This document shows positions 42,741 through 53,839 of a stretch of 64,000 bases of DNA, one piece after another. Numbering within the stretch: the first letter of the stretch is position 1; each line of letters starts with the position of its first letter. Under the pieces are notes generated by a model. That model saw only the letters and a list, made by a program, of their open reading frames with translations, was not told where the DNA came from and made no database searches. This stretch comes from Gigaspora rosea (Eukaryota; Glomeromycota; Glomeromycetes; Diversisporales; Gigasporaceae): positions 8,302-72,301 of the forward strand of contig QKWP01001672.1 of NCBI GenBank assembly GCA_003550325.1, written 5' to 3'. Both the position numbers and the translations under genes were made by a program.

Positions 42741-43379
42741 TATGTGGTTATATGGAAAATTATCGAAGAAGAAGTAGCACAAGAAGTACTTAAAGCCAAA
42801 GAAGAAAAGGAAGGACACCCATCAGTACAGGGATAGACAGAAATTCAAGAAATACTTTTTGGAAAAGAAGATAGAGAGAAATACACTACACATACACAGT
42901 TGATAAAAGGACTAATCACAAAAGAATGGAAGACTAAGTAAGATAACATCAAACGATGCATCAAGAAACGAAACTATTCAAGTGACAAGAAAGATCTTTG
43001 GAGAGAAATTTATCAACATATTTAATGCTTTAGATGCGAGCTAGTGAATGATTGGAAAAAACAAAATGGTATTAACAAAAAGGCCAAACGAGGAGAACCA
43101 AGCAAACAACAAACAGAAAAGGAAAAAGAAAAAGACCAAGAAAATAAGCAAGCAGAAGAACATAAAAATGGAAGGAAAAAAGAAGAAGACCTTGCAAGGA
43201 AAAAAGAAGCTAAAATTCTCGCGAATTTAAATATCACAAACCTAATAGAGCAAGGCACAAAACCTAATTGGTCATCTTGGGCTAAACCAATTCCGACTTA
43301 TACAAATGATAAGAAAATGGCAGAATTGACAAGGCCTGCAGCCGCCAGCCAAGGACCAAAGGAAACATGCCTTCAGTAA
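42741..43379 (+). pseudogene. Lysine/glutamate-rich ORF with three stops
   Basis: One frame reads IIEEEVAQEVLKAKEEKEGH, stop, EILFGKEDREKYTTHTQLIK, stop, KRCIKKRNYSSDKKDLWREI, stop, and then about 110 open codons (CELVNDWKKQNGINKKAKRG ... ending ASQGPKETCLQ). The 3' part is very rich in K and E and could be mistaken for low complexity, but the frame is consistent for 600 bases. A decayed gene, likely from a repeat family; no domain recognised. Confidence 0.5.
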
Positions 43380-44040
43380 GTTGAAGGCCCTAAGCGAAGC
43401 ATGGTGGACAAGTCCGAATTTGGATGATCGACATTGTGGCTTAGTTAATTTAATAAAAAATTTTTTTTTGATTTTTTATACAGTTTAAAGTACTTCGTAA
43501 TCTCGAAAATTTTATAAAATTAACAATTAAAATCAAATAAAAAAAAACGATAGTGAAAGAACTTTGCCTGCCCCGTCTTATGTTAAAATTAATCCCAAAT
43601 AATCTCAATACTTAGAAAGTTTTATTAGAGTCGAAGTTTATAAGAGAGCTAAGGTAGTTAAGCTCATAATTCGAGTACATGAAGGCATTTTAGTGTCAAA
43701 ACCAAAGATAAACGATGCAAAACCAAGATCTAGTACTTTTTAAAAAATGCCGCAACAAGTCTAAATAGTGTTTATATGAAATGCAGAGTAAAAAAGATAA
43801 GTTAACGCGTTTTATATACTTTAAATCTAAAGTTATACGTATTATAAATGAACTTGTTATTTTATAAGTTAAATATTAATTATTTTAACTATTACAATTT
43901 AAAATTCAATTAGAAACGATTTAAAAACAATTTAACAAAGTACATTTATTAAATAGATTAGGTAGAAATAATTTGCACGTATTTAAAAATAGAGTTTTAT
44001 TGAAAAATGTATAAGCAAATAAGGGATTGTAATGTCGTTA

Positions 44041-44158
44041 ATATCTCATGTTCTGGTGAGTAGGGTTTGACAAATTTTATACCATTTGATTCGTCTCATT
44101 GAGACGAACTGAATGATATAAGATTCATCAAATTCTGATTGCTGGATCGTGAGATATC
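44041..44158. mobile_element. 118-bp fold-back element
   Basis: Starts ATATCTCATG and ends CGTGAGATAT; the arms pair over nearly 60 bp (for example ATACCATTTGATTCGTCTCA against GAGACGAACTGAATGATAT) around the tight centre TCTCATTGAGAC. Pairing is imperfect in the middle of the arms. Typical of very small non-autonomous elements. Confidence 0.7.
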
Positions 44159-45045
44159 TTTGATTTAGTAAATAAAGATTGTTCGAACATTATTGTAATT
44201 TTATAAAAAATCGATTGGCCAATTATCACGTGTGTGAATATGACCAATTATTTAATTTCATGTGATCGATCGTCCTCATACTTTTATTGGACAGATCGGT
44301 CCTGAGTCACAAATTACAAGTTTGGAAAGTTTGTACTACCACACTTGTCCATCATACTCCTAAGCGAGGCAAATGGACTGCTAAGGCGGGTCGCACTTGG
44401 GCCATTCGGTCGAGTGAGTTTTTATTAAAATAGATAGTATATGTACCTATTATATATATGTTGTAATATTACATTATCTGAAAAAATAAAAGCAAGACTG
44501 CCGATTTAAAAATAAAAAATAAAAAAAATATTATAGTATATATAATCCGAAATGTATAGTTTAAAATAAAATTTATCAGATTTAATAAACTTTTTGATTT
44601 ATTTGATAAAATATGATGTATCAGAAGTGATGATATTACCTATATTTTCAAAATTTTTTTTCTCAACAATTGCTATATTGTTTCTTGTGGTGCAGAAATT
44701 GTTGGTGCAGTTGAGCTTTTATAAGTGCTGATTTGAATGCCTCTTGTTCACTTGGAATGTTTATGAATCAAATCTTTGATATTATATTTCATGAATTTTA
44801 AATATCTACTGCATAAATCATAATAGTCGAGTGCGTTTCGTTAATAAATGGATAAATAAAGAATTTTTTTTACTTGAGTTTAGAGCAACGAGGGTTTGAG
44901 TGACTGCTTCAGGCAGAAAAACATGTAACTGCATATTCTCAAGATACTTTGGTGAAGCAAAAATTTTTGTATCGTAACGAGTGATGTTTATGATTGTTAG
45001 AAATTACAGCTTTTTAATTATAATTAAAAAAAGTAAAGGGTGTTT

Positions 45046-45078
45046 TGATCATTCTTTCTTGCCAAGAAAGAATGATCA
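45046..45078. repeat. Perfect 16-bp palindrome with 1-base centre
   Basis: TGATCATTCTTTCTTG, one C, then its exact complement CAAGAAAGAATGATCA. No mismatch over 33 bases. Confidence 0.9.
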
Positions 45079-46210
45079 CATTTTATATTTTTTATATAAT
45101 AGATGGTTTTTGTACAATTATCAATATAAACCTATACCAAGGCCTGCCTTAAATTTTTCAAAGAGTAATGAAGATAAAAAATAACTTGTTTTAATTATAA
45201 TGAAAAAAACAGGTCACGATTTTAGGAAATGTACCTATCAAATATTAATAAATTATATAAAACTTTTGCCATTGAATTTATTTTGGTAGTTTTTTATACA
45301 CGTTTTTAATACGTTTAACTCTATTATTGATAAATTAAAACAACTGGAGATAAAAACTTGCTTATTGTATTTTTTTCTCGATAGTTAAATGATATATATG
45401 TATTCAACTAATTTGATTGGTTAACTTTATGCTCACATGATTAATTTATATTAATTTAATTGGTTAAAAAATTCTTTGTATAAGTTATAAAAAGATTATG
45501 AAAAGATCTAAAGGTCACGGGAACACTAAATCACGAATTACATCATTTTGCAAGTAACTATAACTAACTATAACGATAGTTATGGTTTACATTTCTATAT
45601 AATCATAGCAAACGTTTTATCTATAGAAATTAAAGGGGAAAAATTAAACTAAAGTTCATAACAATTGCAATCAAATCTACGTACAGAAATTTTTTTTTGT
45701 ATTCTGTAACTTCGCACTAAATTTCCGATCGTTTTTAAGATTTTGTTTTTCAGAATTTTTGAGACCTAATACCAATCCTATTTATAATACATGAAAGTTA
45801 AAAATGTAATCACTCCAAAAACATAATTTATAATTCTGGTAAAATAATTACGGTAGATACAAAAGTTATTTTTATTCACTAACAACAAAAGAATAAAATT
45901 TTCATTACAACAAAAATTGTAAAATTATTACCTATACAAAAAATTTAACCAAAAATTTCTGTGAAAATTTCTACAGAGAAAAATTAATAAACCAAAATGA
46001 ATAAACCAAAATTCAATCATTATGAAAAATATTTCAAGAACTAAACCAAAATTAAATCATGAAAACATATTTCAACAACATAGAAGTTTGTTACACGCAA
46101 ACTTAGTAGAATTTCTGAACCATTTCAGTTCAATTCAAATCACTCTCAAATGCTTTAACAGAATATTTTTTTTGAAATTAACCTTGAACTGATCTAAGAC
46201 TTCAACCACC

Positions 46211-46405
46211 TTTGGAACGGCAGCATTTATTAAACCTTAGTGTCTTATTAAAAAATGATATAGACGTGAGAAGAGATCAGATATTTATAGCTTTGGAGTA
46301 ATCCTTATAGAAATTTCAAGCGAAAGGCCTCCGCTATTATTTTTGCTAAAGATATTGGTGGAAACAAATGAAAGAGTTAAATTGAACGATCTACTTATAT
46401 TTTAA
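46211..46405 (+). pseudogene. Protein kinase C-lobe fragment
   Basis: A single frame of 65 codons carries FGTAAFIKP, stop, CLIKK, stop, YRREKRSDIYSFGVILIEIS then SERPP and runs to TAA. G-T-x-A-(F/Y)-I-x-P and S-D-I-Y-S-F-G-V are kinase subdomains VIII-IX of the tyrosine-kinase-like/Rhizophagus kinase family. This is the part missing from the truncated kinase at 8-9 kb, but sequence differences and distance make a common origin unproven. Confidence 0.7.
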
Positions 46406-46655
46406 ATAAAGGATTGATCACATTTATATTAGTAAAAAAATTTTTTTTTTTTTTTTTTTGCAACTATAATCTCGTTTCGTATTCAAAGAATTACTAAATT
46501 GTATAGTGTACGAAAGCATCTTGAATAACAAATAAGTAAATAATATGGCTTGTCGTTGAATCAAAATTTGTATTTGTTAGAGTATAATACAGTTATGCTT
46601 ATATAGCTAATAGGCATTCACGTGATTACAGTTTTACTACGGATATTCTATAATT

Positions 46656-46719
46656 GCAACCCCCCTAAATGCACACTTCAGAGCTGGTCCCGGCGACATG
46701 CATTTAGGGGGTCTGACTG
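46656..46719 (-). mobile_element. Solitary Tigger-like terminal repeat
   Basis: Read on the minus strand from TA at 46720-46721: CAGTCAGACCCCCTAAATGC, then GGGACCAGCTCT, then GTGCATTTAGGGGGGTTGC. The CAG start, TA flank, GGGACC word and internal inverted GCATTTAGGGG are the style of Tigger termini. Words of the same type (AAATGCATTGCGACGGGACC) recur at about 50176-50196. No matching opposite end identified. Confidence 0.45.
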
Positions 46720-47239
46720 TATATTTTTATTTATATTAGCTGACAACAGGTAAGTAACAAATGATATCACACGTACTGGTAAAAAAAAATTATATATTAA
46801 TATTACGCGCAAAACTTTTTAATAAAAGGAAAATAAGACTTTAAAAGCAATATTGAAAAGATCCAATATGAAATTTTCTTGAAAATTATGCATATTTAAA
46901 AAATTGATAAACCCAATTTAAAATATTCAGTAATTGTTCAAATTCTACGAGGACACAGGAACAACTTACACTCTAAATTTTATTAATTTTTGTAAATAAC
47001 TGTAAAGAAACAAGAGAACCAAATTAAACTAACTGAAGTACTTGTTGTTCATTCAAGTAAAGAATACCACTAAGATGTTAATATAATGTAGATGGAAAAG
47101 AATAACACAAAGATGTTAACTATAAGCAATATCAGTAACATTACTATAGCACTAATTGAAATCATGTTATAATTATTAATTATGGTAATATTATTATTAT
47201 TAATTATGGTAATATGATTAATTGTGGTATTTGTTACTA

Positions 47240-47560
47240 CCCTTGGATTTCTGTTTCATCGACTATTCAAGAATTGAGATAAATTTATAAATATGTTGCA
47301 AAATTTATTATTCAATGCGCACTGTAAAAAAATTATCCAATTATTCTTACTAGTAGTTTTTTTTATTTCTGCTTCGTCGACTATTTAAGAATTGAGTTAA
47401 ATTTATTAAATATCTTGCAAAATTTATTCAACGCATCCTATTATTCTTACCAGTAGTTCTTTTTTTTGAATTTTTTACGCATTTTTGTTCTATTTATTTT
47501 AAAGAATTAAGATAAATTTATAAATATAATGCAAATTTTAATAAACGTGTAATAGAAATA
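47240..47560 (+). repeat. Three-copy tandem repeat, unit about 110-115 bp
   Basis: TTCATCGACTATTCAAGAAT / TTCGTCGACTATTTAAGAAT / TCTATTTATTTTAAAGAAT each followed by TGAGATAAATTTAT-like text and GCAAAATTTATT. Copies diverge by perhaps 15-25 percent. Confidence 0.65.
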
Positions 47561-47832
47561 ATTATTCCCACTTTATTCTAATATTATTGAAGCTCTTAAA
47601 TTTAAATTTGTGCCTGTTTTTTTCTAAGAAGATGTTGGGAAATTTTGATCTGGGATATTAAACATTTTGACAAAAAACTGGTTCCACAACAAAAATATAT
47701 AGGATCAATAGTTACTTATCAGATACAATATAGATATATATATTATATATTATTTACTAATGCATATATTAAAACTATATTATGGTGCATTTTTTCAGTT
47801 TATATAGTTCTTGAATTCTAACTTGTAAAAAT

Positions 47833-48980
47833 ATGAGTACGCAATTTTCTGAACAAGCTATACAAAGCCATTTACTCAAAGTTTACAGAAATTTTTGCTT
47901 TGTTATTGCTTCTGGAGTTTTTATTTTTAGAGTATGTTTAATTTTTAATTTATAATATTGTAATATTGCTTTTGAATAATATTCTTTTTTTTTCTAAATT
48001 CATATTTTTTTGTATTTTAGATATTAGAATTTATCTTTGGATTATCATTTAAATCTTCGATTGAAGTTTTGTTACAGTAAATTCTATTTTTTCATTATTT
48101 TTGCTTGCTTCATATATAATTAATATTTTTGTTTTATATTTTATAGCTATGAAGACGTGAAAAATGTCTACAAAATAAATTTTGTAATTTTTGGTCCTGT
48201 CGCAATGCTACCTTTATTAACCAACAAAAAGATAATCAAAGATGTACTATTCATTTTAAGAATTGCGATTTTAACGTAGAATTGGTGTTCATTCGTTAAC
48301 TATAGCAGGTTTTTTAATGGCAAATTCATTAACATTGATTGGTACTCTGATTCAAATTTTTTTGAATGGTTATGTTTATTTGGTATATATGAAAGCATTC
48401 ATTAAGTTCATTATGTTTGTTGGCTCAAGTACGGTAGTGATGTTCCGGATACCTGTCCATCAACATATAGCCGTCCATGTAGGTCCATGTCCATGTCCAG
48501 GAACAACTCTGAAGTACGGTACTAATCATTTTTACATTTTTAGTCTTATTTGGAATTGAACTTAACCATATCTTCATATTGCACAATCAGGATCTTTTCG
48601 TAAAATTTTGGAACATACAGTATTTATCTGCATTTTCTTTATCTGTTATTCAATTTTGAATTTCATTGGCTTCGCTAACCTTGTTCGATATTCTGAATTG
48701 AACTATATTGGATGGTTTTGTTTAATAGGTATATACCGATTTTTATTATTATATTGAACCAAATACCGTATTGATTATTTTTTATTCTTTGTAGTCTTAT
48801 TTGGTATTGAATATGATATTTATCATTTTGCTCAATCGGGATCTCATGATAATTTCGACATTATTGAGCATACTCTTTATTTGCTCTTTCATTTTGTCTA
48901 TTGTAATTTATTATTAATATCAATATTAGAAAAATTGTTAGAAAAATTGATAATGGTTGAACTTATAAATTCAATCATTT
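47833..48980 (+). CDS. Multi-span membrane protein gene, probably decaying
   Basis: Exons 47833-47931 (MSTQFSEQAIQSHLLKVYRN plus a hydrophobic helix), 48021-48076 (ILEFIFGLSFKSSIEVLL) and 48147-48275 (YEDVKNVYKINFVIFGPVAM plus KIIKDVLFILRIAILT) join in phase. The next piece from 48309 has a hydrophobic frame (MANSLTLIGTLIQIFLNGYV) that does not fit the phase by one base. Two later blocks start alike after TAG (TCTTATTTGGAATTGAA and TCTTATTTGGTATTGAA): HIAQSGSFRKILEHTVFI and EYDIYHFAQSGSHDNFDIIE, so an exon was duplicated and one copy has an extra base. The design suggests a small 4-6 span fungal membrane protein of unknown role. A block at 48425-48520 with repeated GTCCATGT looks inserted. 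Confidence 0.45.
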
Positions 48981-49191
48981 AAATTTGCCTTTAGAAAATA
49001 AATAATAAATATTATCATTTTATTGTTCGATTTATAATTATATTGACATATTTTTTGAATAATATCAATTAATTTGATTGGTTAGCAAATTTGTTTTCAG
49101 TTTAAAATTGACCAATCATCAATAATATGCAATCAACCAATCATGAAAAAGATCTTATAGATCACGGATTACGTCATTTCATTTTCGAAAC

Positions 49192-49303
49192 CATGTGATG
49201 TTTGTAATAAAATACAAAGACCTAAAAATTTAATCTAGCTTTTATTAAGCTTCGATGTGTGACAATTAGCATACATGGTTTCATCTAACAATATATTATC
49301 ATC
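49192..49303 (+). repeat. Dispersed repeat, related to 14253-14388
   Basis: Same ordered words as the copy at 14.3 kb; see there. Confidence 0.65.
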
Positions 49304-49496
49304 ATTAATTGCATACAATACATAAATTTGATTAGGTTTTTGATTCTTTTAAAACAACTTGAAATATCTTGAAAAAAAAACTAAAATCAAGTAAATTTTT
49401 TTTATTTTATAGCCATTATCGAAATACAATTTCATAGCATTTATATATTTGAATTGTTTGCTGGCTGGTTTTTTAATTTCGGGTCAAGTTTAACTT

Positions 49497-49760
49497 GAAC
49501 TAAAAACCAATTTGACTCATAACATATATATCTTATTATAAACTTAACTAAAATATATACTAAATTTTATTTAAAACCAAGAAAGCCATTATTAGTATAC
49601 GCTAGTTTCCTATATATTAACTATTGCAAATCCAATATATTTTTAAACTTTCTTTAAAAATTTACCTTTATATCAAATGTAATATATACTTAATTTGTTG
49701 TGGAACTAGTTTTTTTTATTAATCAGGTTATACGCTTAACTATTATATAAATTAAATTAA
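49497..49760 (+). repeat. Dispersed repeat, related to 57158-57390
   Basis: AAAAACCAATTTG, TATATCTTATTATAAACTTA, GCTAGTTT-CCTATATAT, TATATTTTTAAACTT and TTTGTTG(T/C)(G)GAAC(T/C)AGTTTTTTTTA occur in the same order as in 57158-57390. The two copies lie in direct orientation on either side of the Tigger element. Confidence 0.7.
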
Positions 49761-50569
49761 CTATTCTAATTAATAACCCTAACCCTATATATTAATTTTA
49801 AAATACAGGTCACCCTCGTTAATATCAACCTGTTTGAATCAGAGGATTTGGTTGATATATGCAGGGGTTGATAACAAAGAGGGATTAGTCATTTATGTGT
49901 TACAAAACCTCAACCAATCGGAACGCACATTTTAAAACAAAGATAACGATAAGTATAACAGTATATTGATGATAATACTATATTATTTTTTTTAGCAATT
50001 GATTTTTTCTCTAACCAACCAATGTTTTTCGCGTTATTTAGGTTTTGTTTGGGCATTTAGGACCTAATTCTGGGTTATGTATTGGATCTAATCCTGGGTT
50101 ATGTATTTAGATCGTGTTGTACATTTTACTAATTCAGTACATTACTGATTTCGAACTGTTTACTGTTAGATCTCTTTAAATGCATTGCGACGGGACCATA
50201 TGTAAAGAGTTAGTCAAGCATGTACGAATGTTATATTAGTTGGGCCTAAGCGGAGCATGCATTTAGAAACTTTTAATAGAGTGCATTTAGTTAGGGTACA
50301 TATGCATTTTTATTTATTCAAGGTAAAACCATTTTACGTATTATATACTTGTAAGCTAAAAGTCTTTTTTGCGTTATTAATTCCACTTTTTTAACATGAA
50401 TTGTATAGCACTGTTTATAGTAATTTAAAGCCTTGAATTTTGTACCCGTAGGTACTTTGTGTGGAATCGAGTACTATATTCGATGTATATTCATATGAAA
50501 AGTAATAAAAAACTGTCCTGGTAGAATGATGAATAATTCCTAGATCTTAATGATGTGTTAGTGCCGTGC

Positions 50570-50692
50570 TTGAAGTTAGGACGTGCTTGAAGTTGTGACT
50601 TCAAGTGCCTGAAGTTGTAACTTCAAATGCCTGAAGTTGTAACTTCAACGCCTGAAGTTGTAACTTCAAACGCCTGAAGTTGAACCCGCTTA
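50570..50692 (+). repeat. Tandem palindromes TGAAGTT-NN-AACTTCA, 25-26 bp unit
   Basis: Five units of GCCTGAAGTTGTAACTTCAA or close variants (first units GCTTGAAGTTAGGAC and GCTTGAAGTTGTGACTTCAA; the last is truncated). Each unit is a 7-bp dyad with a 2-base centre. It lies within the Tigger element, about 0.4 kb downstream of the transposase stop. Confidence 0.85.
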
Positions 50693-51599
50693 AAATTACT
50701 AACTAACGTGATTTAATTCAGAGGTTAATTTTAGTTAATGTGTCCAAATTGGTAACTTCAAACATGACAGTATAGAGATACTACAAACAGCGCTATGTAG
50801 TAATATCGCACAACTCGTAAATTGGTAATATAGTAAGTGACAATAAGTGTCGTTTGTTATATATTTATTACCAGTACATACTTATACTCTTTTACGATTT
50901 TTAATTTACAGAAAACAAAAAAGAAAATAACGAGAAAAAAAAAATAAAAATATCAAATATGAAAAAAAAAGAAAATATTATTACGGCTTAACCCCCTCTG
51001 CTAATGTTATTCTCCATGGAATGTATAAAAAATATTTTTAAAAAAAATCAGTTACCTTTTTTTGCTCTTTTGATTGGAACACATTTAGGCGAATTCGTCT
51101 TAACAAACTTCGCAAATGTGGTAAATCTTGGTCTTTTACAAATTTTACTGGTTCTTGTTGTTCTACATACTGTATCAGTAAATTACATTGTTCCAAGGCA
51201 ACTGAATGAGGAATTTTTTCAATTTCAACATCACTTCCCTCATCACTACTACTGGAATCTAACTCGTGAAGAACCTCTTCAATAATAGCAGCCTCATCTA
51301 AAACAATTTCTTTGATTTCAAGAGAATCATCGATTCTAATATAATCATTAGCAGACATTACATTCATATAATCGGATGGGATTTCGAAAATTAGATTTTC
51401 AACCTCAATTTCGGCTTCAACTTCGGCTTCAACTTCGGCTTCAACTTCGGATTCAACTTCGAATTCATTATTCAACGTATTCCAACTTAAGTGATTCCAT
51501 TCGTTTGACGGCACTATTTTAGTCTTTCTCCAGCAGTTAACAATCGTTTGAGAAGTTACACAATCCCATGCTTTTGTAATGAACCTGGTCATAACAATT

Positions 51600-51895
51600 T
51601 TAATGTTTTTTTTATTTAATTTTTTTATTTAATTTTTTTATTTAATTTTTTTATTTATTTATTTTTTTTTATTTATTTATTTTTATTTGATTTTTTTTTA
51701 TTTAATTTTTTTTTTTTATTTTTTTTATTTAATTTTTATTTAATTTTTTTTTATTTTAATTTTTTTAATTTAATTTTTTTTTANATTTTTTTTTATTTTA
51801 ATTTTTTTAATTTAATTTTTTTTTAATTTTTATTTTATTTTATTTGTTAAATTTTTAATTTATTTTTAATTCATTTATTTATTTATTTTTAGGAA
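51600..51895. repeat. A/T low-complexity tract with single N
   Basis: Reiterated TTTTATTTAATTTTTT words; an N stands at 51784. The tract forms most of the second transposase intron, and its length is unreliable. Confidence 0.85.
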
Positions 51896-52569
51896 ATAAG
51901 AAAATTTTTAAATTGATTAGTTGTCAATTTAATTAGTTAATCATTAATCGATTTTTGATTGTCAATACCTGATTGCATCTAAAAGGCTAATGCGAGGTAT
52001 TTCTTTATTACTATTAATAGCGTTGATGGCATTCTGAAGATATAATTTACGATAATGGGATTTAAATGAGTATATTATTCCGGCATCACATGGTTGTAAA
52101 TAAGGTGTTGTATTTGGTAGTAAAAAATGAAGCTTGACGTAAGTAAGTTCACAGTCTGAATGGGATATGGCACCATCGACTAATAAAAGGATTTTTTTTT
52201 TCTTTAGTCTGCAGATATCATTTAGTAATTTTATCCAACGTTCAAAAACTTCTCCTGTCATCCATGCTTTCTGACTGGCATCATATTCAACACCAAGATT
52301 TTTTTTCTGGATGCCTTTGAAACAATGTGGCTTAAATGACTTTCCAATAACTAATGGTTTAAGTTTATCTGTGCCAGTTGAATTTGTACAAAGAAGAACT
52401 GTTACTCTATCTTTAACCTTTTTTTGCCCTTTCACTGGCTTTGATGCAAGTGTTTGATTAGGCATCATTCTGTAATTAAGATTGTGTTGGGGTTAGGGTT
52501 GGGATGGGAAACGTCTTATAGTAAGGTTTGGCCAGGAGTTTTTTTAATTGGGTGATTTTATATAATTTT

Positions 52570-52885
52570 ATAATAAGTTTCGATGAATTATCATGATTTT
52601 TAAAATGGTTGAAAATAGCTAATAAAAATTTTCTGGTGAATACTGCGAATGCTCAATTACTTGATTATCTTAGCATATTGATTAAATATCGATGCTCGGT
52701 TTTATGTATATACAATGTAATTGTTTTAGTCAACAATTACATCGTATGATGCAAATCGGGAATCGATCTTTAATTAATGTGCTAGAGTAATCAAGTATTC
52801 GAGCATTCACAATATTTACCCAAAATTTTTTTTTATTTGCTATTTTTAACCATCTCAAAAATTGTGATAATTTTTATGTAGTTTG
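52570..52885. mobile_element. Fold-back element inside transposase intron
   Basis: Left arm (GATTTTTAAAATGGTTGAAA, then GAATGCTC, ACTTGATTA, GATCGATG-type words) pairs with the right arm (TAATCAAGTATTCGAGCATT, then TTTAACCATCTCAAAAAT). The centre is ACAATGTAATTGTT/AACAATTACATCGT near 52725-52745. Arms are about 150 bp, imperfect. It presumably explains the unusually long first intron. Confidence 0.75.
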
Positions 52886-53839
52886 TTATTTTTTTTAACT
52901 ACCAAAATGCATATCTTAATTTGTAATCTTAAACATATGGTAATTGAGGAATGCAATTGTTGAATGAAATTATATAAATTTTTTTTTATTGAAACTTACT
53001 TAAAATTACATGCATTATAAGTTTGTAATTTTAATAATACAATCCTACCTATAATAGAGACCAGTTTCATCAGCATTATAAACGTCTTCAGGCTTATATT
53101 GTAAAAGCAATTCGGCCAACTTTCGCCTTTGATCAGCAAGGTCTTCTATGGGCACACTTTTGGATTCTCTCTCAAGTTTATATCTTCAAAGGTCATTTCT
53201 TTTTTTAAACCTACTTACCCAACCTTGGCTTGCCTTGAAATCATCTTCAGATATGTTTAATAATTCTGCAAATTTCTTGGCTTGAATTTGTAGAAGCCCA
53301 TCCGTTAGTATTCCATTTTGTGAGAGGACTCGTTTTGTCCAAATAGCCATGGCATTTTCTAAATCAATAAATTTTGCTGGTCGATTAACCTTTTTTTTTT
53401 CTTCAGGCTCCGTCAGTTGCATGGACAACCATTTTTCTTTTTCCTTCAAGATTTTTTAAATTGTACTTCGATCGCAACTATATTCTGCAGCAAGTTGATC
53501 AATGGTAAGAGATGGAACATCATGCTTTCGTTGACATATTTCTTGTTTTGTTTTTAGTGACATTGTCATTCTTTTTTTTCGTGGTTGCTCTGGTTTTTTA
53601 TTCATATTGTTCTATTTTTCGTTATTATAAAATTGTTTTTTTTTTTGATTTTTTTGATTTTTGATTTTTGATTTTTGATTTTTTTTTATTTAATAAGTCT
53701 ATTATCGAACATATAATCTGGGTGTATATAATTAATTTACATTTCTTTAATTTTTTTTTTAATTATCTTTATTATAAATGAATCAAAAGCACAGAAGGTA
53801 TGTGTTAAATGCAAAAGCATTTTTATATTAATTTTATTC

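Larger units (their letters stand above)
43380..46210. other. Intergenic DNA with palindromes
   Basis: No supported gene. It contains a fold-back element at 44041-44158 and a perfect palindrome at 45046-45078. The open frame 44981-45184 runs through that palindrome and is not supported. A GC-richer patch at about 44335-44415 may be a relic (PKRGKWTAKAGRTWA in one frame), but has no boundaries I can defend. Confidence 0.55.
46406..47832. other. Intergenic DNA with repeat ends
   Basis: Contains a T-run of about 20 near 46440, a Tigger-like terminal repeat at 46656-46719 and a threefold tandem repeat at 47240-47560. No ORF is supported. Confidence 0.5.
51038..53605 (-). pseudogene. Tigger/pogo transposase (DD29D) with two stop codons
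   Basis: Exons 53605-53049, 52469-51969 and 51584-51038 join by GT-AG in phase to 535 codons, interrupted by TAA 53456-53458 and TGA 53186-53188. An N-terminal Psq-type HTH (LTIDQLAAEYSCDRSTI) is followed by a CENP-B-type HTH (DLENAMAIWTKRVLS; LLNISEDDFKASQGWVSRFK). The DDE core has NADETGLYYR (first D), ILLLVDGAISH (second D) and LQPCDAGIIYSFKSHYRKL (third D) with 29 residues between the last two, the Tigger spacing. The C-terminus is acidic with (EVEA) repeats and finishes QKKVTDFF, a canonical PCNA-binding box. Introns of 579 and 384 bases are far longer than in neighbouring genes, one holding a fold-back element and the other a T-rich tract with an N. By family it cuts and pastes at TA sites; the stops should make it inactive. 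Confidence 0.88.

Noticed and set aside
43022-43258. Minus-strand ORF rich in serine and phenylalanine (MPCSIRFVIFKFARIL...)
   Set aside because: It is the mirror of the lysine/glutamate-rich plus-strand frame at 42.7-43.4 kb.
44981-45184. 67-codon plus-strand ORF
   Set aside because: It is read through a perfect palindrome and has no protein-like features outside it.
51004-51285. Plus-strand hydrophobic ORF over the transposase end
   Set aside because: Antisense shadow of transposase exon 3, which has family motifs in the other strand.
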